Source: Glandiceps talaboti (Eukaryota > Hemichordata > Enteropneusta > Spengelidae). From it: 64,000 nucleotides of DNA. Below the pieces are notes generated by a model, which saw only the letters and a list, made by a program, of their open reading frames with translations, was not told the origin of the DNA and searched no databases. Of this stretch, positions 56,901-64,000 are shown one piece after another. The stretch lies in NCBI RefSeq assembly GCF_964340395.1, contig NC_135564.1:23414887-23478886 (forward strand), read 5' to 3'. A program made the position numbers and the translations under genes. Position 1 is the stretch's first letter; every line of letters begins with the position of its first letter.

Positions 56901-59900
56901 AGAGGTAACAGTAACAGTTTGTAGATGAGAGGTAATGGTAACAGTTTGTAGATGAGAGGTATACAGGTAACAGTTTGTAGATGAGAGGTATACAGGTAAC
57001 AGTTTGTAGATGAGAGGTATACAGGTAACAGTTTGTAGATGAGAGGTAACAGTAACAGTTTGTAGATGAGAGGTAACGGGAACAGTTTGTAGATGAGAGG
57101 TAACAGTAACAGTTTGTAGATGAGAGGTAATGGTAACAGTTTGTAGATGAGAGGTATACAGGTAACAGTTTCTAGATGAGAGGTATACAGGTAACAGTTT
57201 GTAGATGAGAGGTATACAGGTAATAGTTTGTAGATGAGGGGTAACAGTAACAGTTTGTAGATGAGAGGTAACGGTAACAGTTTGTAGATGAGGAGTATAC
57301 AGGTAACAGTTTGTAGATGAGAGGTATACAGGTAACAGTTTGTAGATGAGAGGTATACAGGTAACAGTTTGTAGATAAGAGGTATACAGGTAACAGTTTG
57401 TAGATGAGAGGTAACGGTAACAGTTTGTAGATGAGAAGTATACAGGTAACAGTTTGTAGATGAGAGGTATACAGGTAACAGTTTGTAGATAAGAGGTATA
57501 AAGGTAACAGTTTGTAGATGAGAGGTATACAGGTAACAGTTTGTAGATGAGAGGTATACAGGTAACAGTTTGTAGATGAGAGGTATACAGGTAACAGTTT
57601 GTAGACAAGGGGTATACAGGTAACAGTTTGTAGATGAAAGGTACACAGGTAACAGTTTGTAGATGAGAGGTATACAGGTAAAAGTTTGTACATGACAGGT
57701 AATGGTAACAGTTTGTAGAACAGAGGTATACAGGTAACAGTTTGTAGATGAGAGGTATACAGGTAACAGTTTGTAGATGAGAGGTATACAGGTAACAGTT
57801 TGTAGATGACAGGTAACGGTAACAGTTTGTAGAACAGAGGTATACAGGTAACAGTTTGTAGATGAGAGGTATACAGGTAACAGTTTGTAGATGAGAGGTA
57901 TACAGGTAACAGTTTGTAGATGAGAGGTAACGGTAACAGTTTGTAGATGAGAAGTATACAGGTAACAGTTTGTAGATGAGAGGTATACAGGTAACAGTTT
58001 GTAGATGAGAAGTATACAGGTAACAGTTTGTAGATGAGAGGTATACAGGTAACAGTTTGTAGATGAGAGGTATACAGGTAACAGTTTGTAGATGACAGGT
58101 AACGGTAACATATGTAGAACAGAGGTAACGGTAACAGTTTGTAGATGAGAGGTATACAGGTAACAGTTTGTAGATGAGAGGTAACGGCAACAGTTTGTAG
58201 ATGAGAGGTAACGGTAACAGTTTGTAGATGAGAGGTATACAGGTAACAGTTTGTAGATGAGAGGTAATGGTAACAGTTTGTAGAACAGAGGTATACAGGT
58301 AACAGTTTGTAGATGAGAGGTATACAGGTAACAGTTTGTAGAACAGAGGTATACAGGTAACAGTTTGTAGACGACAGGTAACGGTAACAGTTTGTAGAAC
58401 AGAGGTAACGGTAACAGTTTGTAGATGAGAGGTATACAGGTAATAGTTTGTATATGAGAGGTATATAGGTAATAGTTTGTAGATGAGAGGTAACGGCAAC
58501 AGTTTGTAGATGAGAGGTATACAGGTAAAAGTTTGTACATGACAGGTAATGGTAACAGTTTGTAGATGAGAGGTATACAGGTAACAGTTTGTAGATGAGA
58601 GGTAACAGTAACAGTTTGTAGATGAGAGGTAATGGTAACAGTTTGTAGATGAGGGGTAACAGTAACAGTTTGTAGATGAGAGGTAATGGTAACAGTTTGT
58701 AGATGAGAGGTATACAGGTAATAGTTTGTAGATGAGAGGTATACAGGTAACAGTTTGTAGATGAGAGGTATACAGGTAACAGTTTGTAGATGAGAGGTAT
58801 ACAGGTAACAGTTTGTAGATGAGAGGTAACGGTAACTGTTTGTAGATGAGGGGTAACGGTAACATTTTGTAGATGAGAGGTAAAGGTAACTGTTTGTAGA
58901 TGAGGGTTAACGGTAACAGTTTGTAGATGAGGGGTAACAGTAACAGTTTGTAGATGAGAGGTAATGGTAACAGTTTGTAGATGAGAGGTAATGGTAACAG
59001 TTTGTAGATGAGAGGTATACAGGTAACAGTTTGTAGATGAGAGGTAACAGTAACAGTTTGTAGATGAGAGGTAATGGTAACAGTTTGTAGATGAGGGGTA
59101 ACAGTAACAGTTTGTAGATGAGAGGTAATGGTAACAGTTTGTAGATGAGAGGTATACAGGTAATAGTTTGTAGATGAGAGGTATACAGGTAACAGTTTGT
59201 AGATGAGAGGTATACAGGTAACAGTTTGTAGATGAGAGGTATACAGGTAACAGTTTGTAGATGAGAGGTAACAGTAACAGTTTGTAGATGAGAGGTATAC
59301 AGGTAACAGTTTGTAGATGAGAGGTATACAGGTAACAGTTTGTAGATGAGAGGTATACAGGTAACAGTTTGTAGATGAGAGGTATACAGGTAACAGTTTG
59401 TAGATGAGAGGTAACAGTAACAGTTTGTAGATGAGAGGTAACGGGAACAGTTTGTAGATGAGGAGTATACAGGTAACAGTTTGTAGATGAGAGGTATACA
59501 GGTAACAGTTTGTAGACAAGGGGTATACAGGTAACAGTTTGTAGAAGACAGGTAACATTAACAGTTTGTAGATTACAGGTAACAGTAACAGTTTGTAGAT
59601 GAGAGGTATAAAGGTAACAGTTTGTAGATGAGAGGTATACAGGTAACAGTTTGTAGATGAGAGGTATACAGGTAATAGTTTGTAGATGAGAGGTATACAG
59701 GTAACAGTTTGTAGATGAGAGGTATAAAGGTAACAGTTTGTAGATGAGAGGTATACAGGTAACAGTTTGTAGATGAGAGGTATACAGGTAACAGTTTGTA
59801 GATGAGAGGTATACAGGTAACAGTTTGTAGATGAGAGGTATACAGGTAAAAGTTTGTACATGACAGGTAACGGTAACAGTTTGTAGATGAGAGGTATACA

Positions 59901-62900
59901 GGTAACAGTTTGTAGATGAGAGGTATACAGGTAACAGTTTGTAGATGAGAGGTATACAGTTAACAGTTTGTAGATGACAGGTAATGGTAACAGTTTGTAG
60001 ATGAGAGGTAACGGTAACAGTTTGTAGATGAGAGGTAATGGTAACAGTTTGTAGATGAGAGGTAATGGTAACAGTTTGTAGATGAGAGGTAATGGTAACA
60101 GTTTGTAGATGAGGGGTAACAGTAACAGTTTGTAGATGAGAGGTAATGGTAACAGTTTGTAGATGAGAGGTATACAGGTAACAGTCTGTAGATGAGAGGT
60201 ATACAGGTAACAGTTTGTAGATGAGAGGTAACAGTAACAGTTTGTAGATGAGAGGTAATGGTAACAGTTTGTAGATGAGAGGTATACAGGTAACAGTTTG
60301 TAGATGAGAGGTATACAGGTAACAGTTTGTAGATGAGAGGTATACAGGTAACAGTTTGTAGATGAGAGGTAACAGTAACAGTTTGTAGATGAGAGGTAAC
60401 GGGAACAGTTTGTAGATGAGAGGTAACAGTAACAGTTTGTAGATGAGAGGTAATGGTAACAGTTTGTAGATGAGAGGTATACAGGTAACAGTTTCTAGAT
60501 GAGAGGTATACAGGTAACAGTTTGTAGATGAGAGGTATACAGGTAATAGTTTGTAGATGAGGGGTAACAGTAACAGTTTGTAGATGAGAGGTAACGGTAA
60601 CAGTTTGTAGATGAGGAGTATACAGGTAACAGTTTGTAGATGAGAGGTATACAGGTAACAGTTTGTAGATGAGAGGTATACAGGTAACAGTTTGTAGATA
60701 AGAGGTATACAGGTAACAGTTTGTAGATGAGAGGTAACAGTAACAGTTTGTAGATGAGAAGTATACAGGTAACAGTTTGTAGATGAGAGGTATACAGGTA
60801 ACAGTTTGTAGATAAGAGGTATAAAGGTAACAGTTTGTAGATGAGAGGTATACAGGTAACAGTTTGTAGATGAGAGGTATACAGGTAACAGTTTGTAGAT
60901 GAGAGGTATACAGGTAACAGTTTGTAGACAAGGGGTATACAGGTAACAGTTTGTAGATGAAAAGTACACAGGTAACAGTTTGTAGATGAGAGGTATACAG
61001 GTAAAAGTTTGTACATGACAGGTAATGGTAACAGTTTGTAGATGAGAGGTATACAGGTAAAAGTTTGTAGATGAGGAGTATACAGGTAACAGTTTGTAGA
61101 TGACAGGTAACGGTAACAGTTTGTAGAACAGAGGTATACAGGTAACAGTTTGTAGATGAGAGGTATACAGGTAACAGTTTGTAGATGAGAGGTATACAGG
61201 TAACAGTTTGTAGATGAGAGGTAACGGTAACAGTTTGTAGATGAGAAGTATACAGGTAACAGTTTGTAGATGAGAGGTATACAGGTAACAGTTTGTAGAT
61301 GAGAAGTATACAGGTAACATTTTGTAGATGAGAGGTAAAGGTAACTGTTTGTAGATGAGGGTTAACGGTAACAGTTTGTAGATGAGGGGTAACAGTAACA
61401 GTTTGTAGATGAGAGGTAATGGTAACAGTTTGTAGATGAGAGGTAATGGTAACAGTTTGTAGATGAGAGGTATACAGGTAACAGTTTGTAGATGAGAGGT
61501 AACAGTAACAGTTTGTAGATGAGAGGTAATGGTAACAGTTTGTAGATGAGGGGTAACAGTAACAGTTTGTAGATGAGAGGTAATGGTAACAGTTTGTAGA
61601 TGAGAGGTATACAGGTAATAGTTTGTAGATGAGAGGTATACAGGTAACAGTTTGTAGATGAGAGGTATACAGGTAACAGTTTGTAGATGAGAGGTATACA
61701 GGTAACAGTTTGTAGATGAGAGGTAACAGTAACAGTTTGTAGATGAGAGGTATACAGGTAACAGTTTGTAGATGAGAGGTATACAGGTAACAGTTTGTAG
61801 ATGAGAGGTATACAGGTAACAGTTTGTAGATGAGAGGTATACAGGTAACAGTTTGTAGATGAGAGGTAACAGTAACAGTTTGTAGATGAGAGGTAACGGG
61901 AACAGTTTGTAGATGAGGAGTATACAGGTAACAGTTTGTAGATGAGAGGTATACAGGTAACAGTTTGTAGACAAGGGGTATACAGGTAACAGTTTGTAGA
62001 AGACAGGTAACATTAACAGTTTGTAGATTACAGGTAACAGTAACAGTTTGTAGATGAGAGGTATAAAGGTAACAGTTTGTAGATGAGAGGTATACAGGTA
62101 ACAGTTTGTAGATGAGAGGTATACAGGTAATAGTTTGTAGATGAGAGGTATACAGGTAACAGTTTGTAGATGAGAGGTATAAAGGTAACAGTTTGTAGAT
62201 GAGAGGTATACAGGTAACAGTTTGTAGATGAGAGGTATACAGGTAACAGTTTGTAGATGAGAGGTATACAGGTAACAGTTTGTAGATGAGAGGTATACAG
62301 ATAAAAGTTTGTACATGACAGGTAACGGTAACAGTTTGTAGATGAGAGGTATACAGGTAACAGTTTGTACATGACAGGTAATGGTAACAGTTTGTAGAAC
62401 AGAGGTAATGGTAAAAGTTTGTAGATGAGAGGTATACAGGTAACAGTTTGTAGATGAGAGGTATACAGGTAACAGTTTGTAGATGAGAGGTATACAGTTA
62501 ACAGTTTGTAGATGACAGGTAATGGTAACAGTTTGTAGATGAGAGGTAACGGTAACAGTTTGTAGATGAGAGGTAATGGTAACAGTTTGTAGATGAGAGG
62601 TATACAGGTAACAGTTTGTAGATGAGAGGTAACGGTAACAGTTTGTAGATGAGAAGTATACAGGTAACAGTTTGTAGATGAGAGGTATACAGGTAACAGT
62701 TTGTAGATGAGAAGTATACAGGTAACATTTTGTAGATGAGAGGTAAAGGTAACTGTTTGTAGATGAGGGTTAACGGTAACAGTTTGTAGATGAGGGGTAA
62801 CAGTAACAGTTTGTAGATGAGAGGTAATGGTAACAGTTTGTAGATGAGAGGTAATGGTAACAGTTTGTAGATGAGAGGTATACAGGTAACAGTTTGTAGA

Positions 62901-64000
62901 TGAGAGGTAACAGTAACAGTTTGTAGATGAGAGGTAATGGTAACAGTTTGTAGATGAGGGGTAACAGTAACAGTTTGTAGATGAGAGGTAATGGTAACAG
63001 TTTGTAGATGAGAGGTATACAGGTAATAGTTTGTAGATGAGAGGTATACAGGTAACAGTTTGTAGATGAGAGGTATACAGGTAACAGTTTGTAGATGAGA
63101 GGTATACAGGTAACAGTTTGTAGATGAGAGGTAACAGTAACAGTTTGTAGATGAGAGGTATACAGGTAACAGTTTGTAGATGAGAGGTATACAGGTAACA
63201 GTTTGTAGATGAGAGGTATACAGGTAACAGTTTGTAGATGAGAGGTATACAGGTAACAGTTTGTAGATGAGAGGTAACAGTAACAGTTTGTAGATGAGAG
63301 GTAACGGGAACAGTTTGTAGATGAGGAGTATACAGGTAACAGTTTGTAGATGAGAGGTATACAGGTAACAGTTTGTAGACAAGGGGTATACAGGTAACAG
63401 TTTGTAGAAGACAGGTAACATTAACAGTTTGTAGATTACAGGTAACAGTAACAGTTTGTAGATGAGAGGTATAAAGGTAACAGTTTGTAGATGAGAGGTA
63501 TACAGGTAACAGTTTGTAGATGAGAGGTATACAGGTAATAGTTTGTAGATGAGAGGTATACAGGTAACAGTTTGTAGATGAGAGGTATAAAGGTAACAGT
63601 TTGTAGATGAGAGGTATACAGGTAACAGTTTGTAGATGAGAGGTATACAGGTAACAGTTTGTAGATGAGAGGTATACAGGTAACAGTTTGTAGATGAGAG
63701 GTATACAGATAAAAGTTTGTACATGACAGGTAACGGTAACAGTTTGTAGATGAGAGGTATACAGGTAACAGTTTGTACATGACAGGTAATGGTAACAGTT
63801 TGTAGAACAGAGGTAATGGTAAAAGTTTGTAGATGAGAGGTATACAGGTAACAGTTTGTAGATGAGAGGTATACAGGTAACAGTTTGTAGATGAGAGGTA
63901 TACAGTTAACAGTTTGTAGATGACAGGTAATGGTAACAGTTTGTAGATGAGAGGTAACGGTAACAGTTTGTAGATGAGAGGTAATGGTAACAGTTTGTAG
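53995..64000. repeat. Giant 27/29-bp minisatellite with higher-order duplications, runs off the window
   Basis: About 350 units. The 29-bp form is GTAACAGTTTGTAGATGAGA then GGTATACAG. The 27-bp form ends GGTAATG, GGTAACG or GGTAACA. Rarer markers (TTTGTAGACAAGGGG, GTAGAAGACAGGTAACATTA, TTTGTACATGACAGG, GTAACATTTTGTAG) show large tandem blocks. The GTAACATTTTGTAG marker lies at 54545, 55014 and 55483 (469-bp steps), then 58860, 61315 and 62723 (3377, 2455 and 1408). The GTAGACAAGGGG marker lies at 56131, 59508, 61963 and 63371 with exactly the same last three steps. The minus strand is almost stop-free, giving repeated frames of up to 1714 codons that are not genes. Confidence 0.97.

Noticed and set aside
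54592-63780. Minus-strand open frames of up to 1714 codons rich in YKLLPVYLSSTNCYLYTSH repeats
   Set aside because: They arise because the 27/29-bp unit has no stop on that strand. The same peptide cycle appears in overlapping frames, with no unique domain, signal peptide or intron context.

Overview
The window is AT-rich animal nuclear DNA. It has no operon-like gene packing, no host gene that I can recognise, and it is full of non-LTR retrotransposons, short inverted-repeat elements and minisatellites. The LINE types seen are CR1/L2-like with a PHD-finger ORF1, Tx1-clade L1-like, Rex1/Babar-like and a further CR1/L2-type family. There are also a Penelope-like fragment, a tRNA-type SINE and several element families built like bivalve 'pearl'/Helentron-associated elements. 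This mix suggests a marine invertebrate (lancelet, hemichordate, mollusc or similar). The species cannot be fixed from the sequence alone.

Layout. 221-1722 is a 49-bp minisatellite. 3.2-5.5 kb holds dispersed repeats (families D and A here). 5.5-12.1 kb is one antisense LINE (LINE-1 here) split by a second, nearly full-length antisense CR1-like LINE (LINE-2, 7.25-11.5 kb). The pair is bracketed by two family A copies in opposite orientation. 12.1-15.3 kb holds families A, B (147-bp core repeats) and E. 16.5-22.9 kb is the best preserved gene-bearing unit: a Tx1-clade LINE with an intact CCHC ORF1 and an EN-RT ORF2 broken by one frameshift, lying inside an (ACT)n microsatellite. 22.9-26.8 kb holds family C, a Rex1-like RT relic, and nested A and B copies. 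28-29.5 kb has 47-bp and 28-bp minisatellites, and 31 kb a long hairpin. 31.7-34.6 kb shows a family A copy nested in another repeat. 35.1-37.0 kb is a TTA-flanked, Harbinger-type non-autonomous DNA transposon with poly-G/poly-C next to its ends.

From 37.2 kb on, minisatellites dominate: units of 35, 34, 27, 32, 37 and 27/29 bp. The last fills 53.99 kb to the window end, with segmental periods of 469, 3377, 2455 and 1408 bp. Together the arrays occupy roughly 20 kb, about a third of the window. Between them lie a relic LINE (40.9-42.0 kb), a Penelope GIY-YIG relic (51.4 kb), a family C copy nested in another repeat (52.4 kb) and a tRNA-type SINE (53.5 kb).

The only protein-coding content I can support belongs to mobile elements. 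The very long minus-strand open frames in the arrays are by-products of stop-free repeat units and are not called as genes. The rest looks like a repeat-rich intergenic, pericentromeric or subtelomeric-like region.
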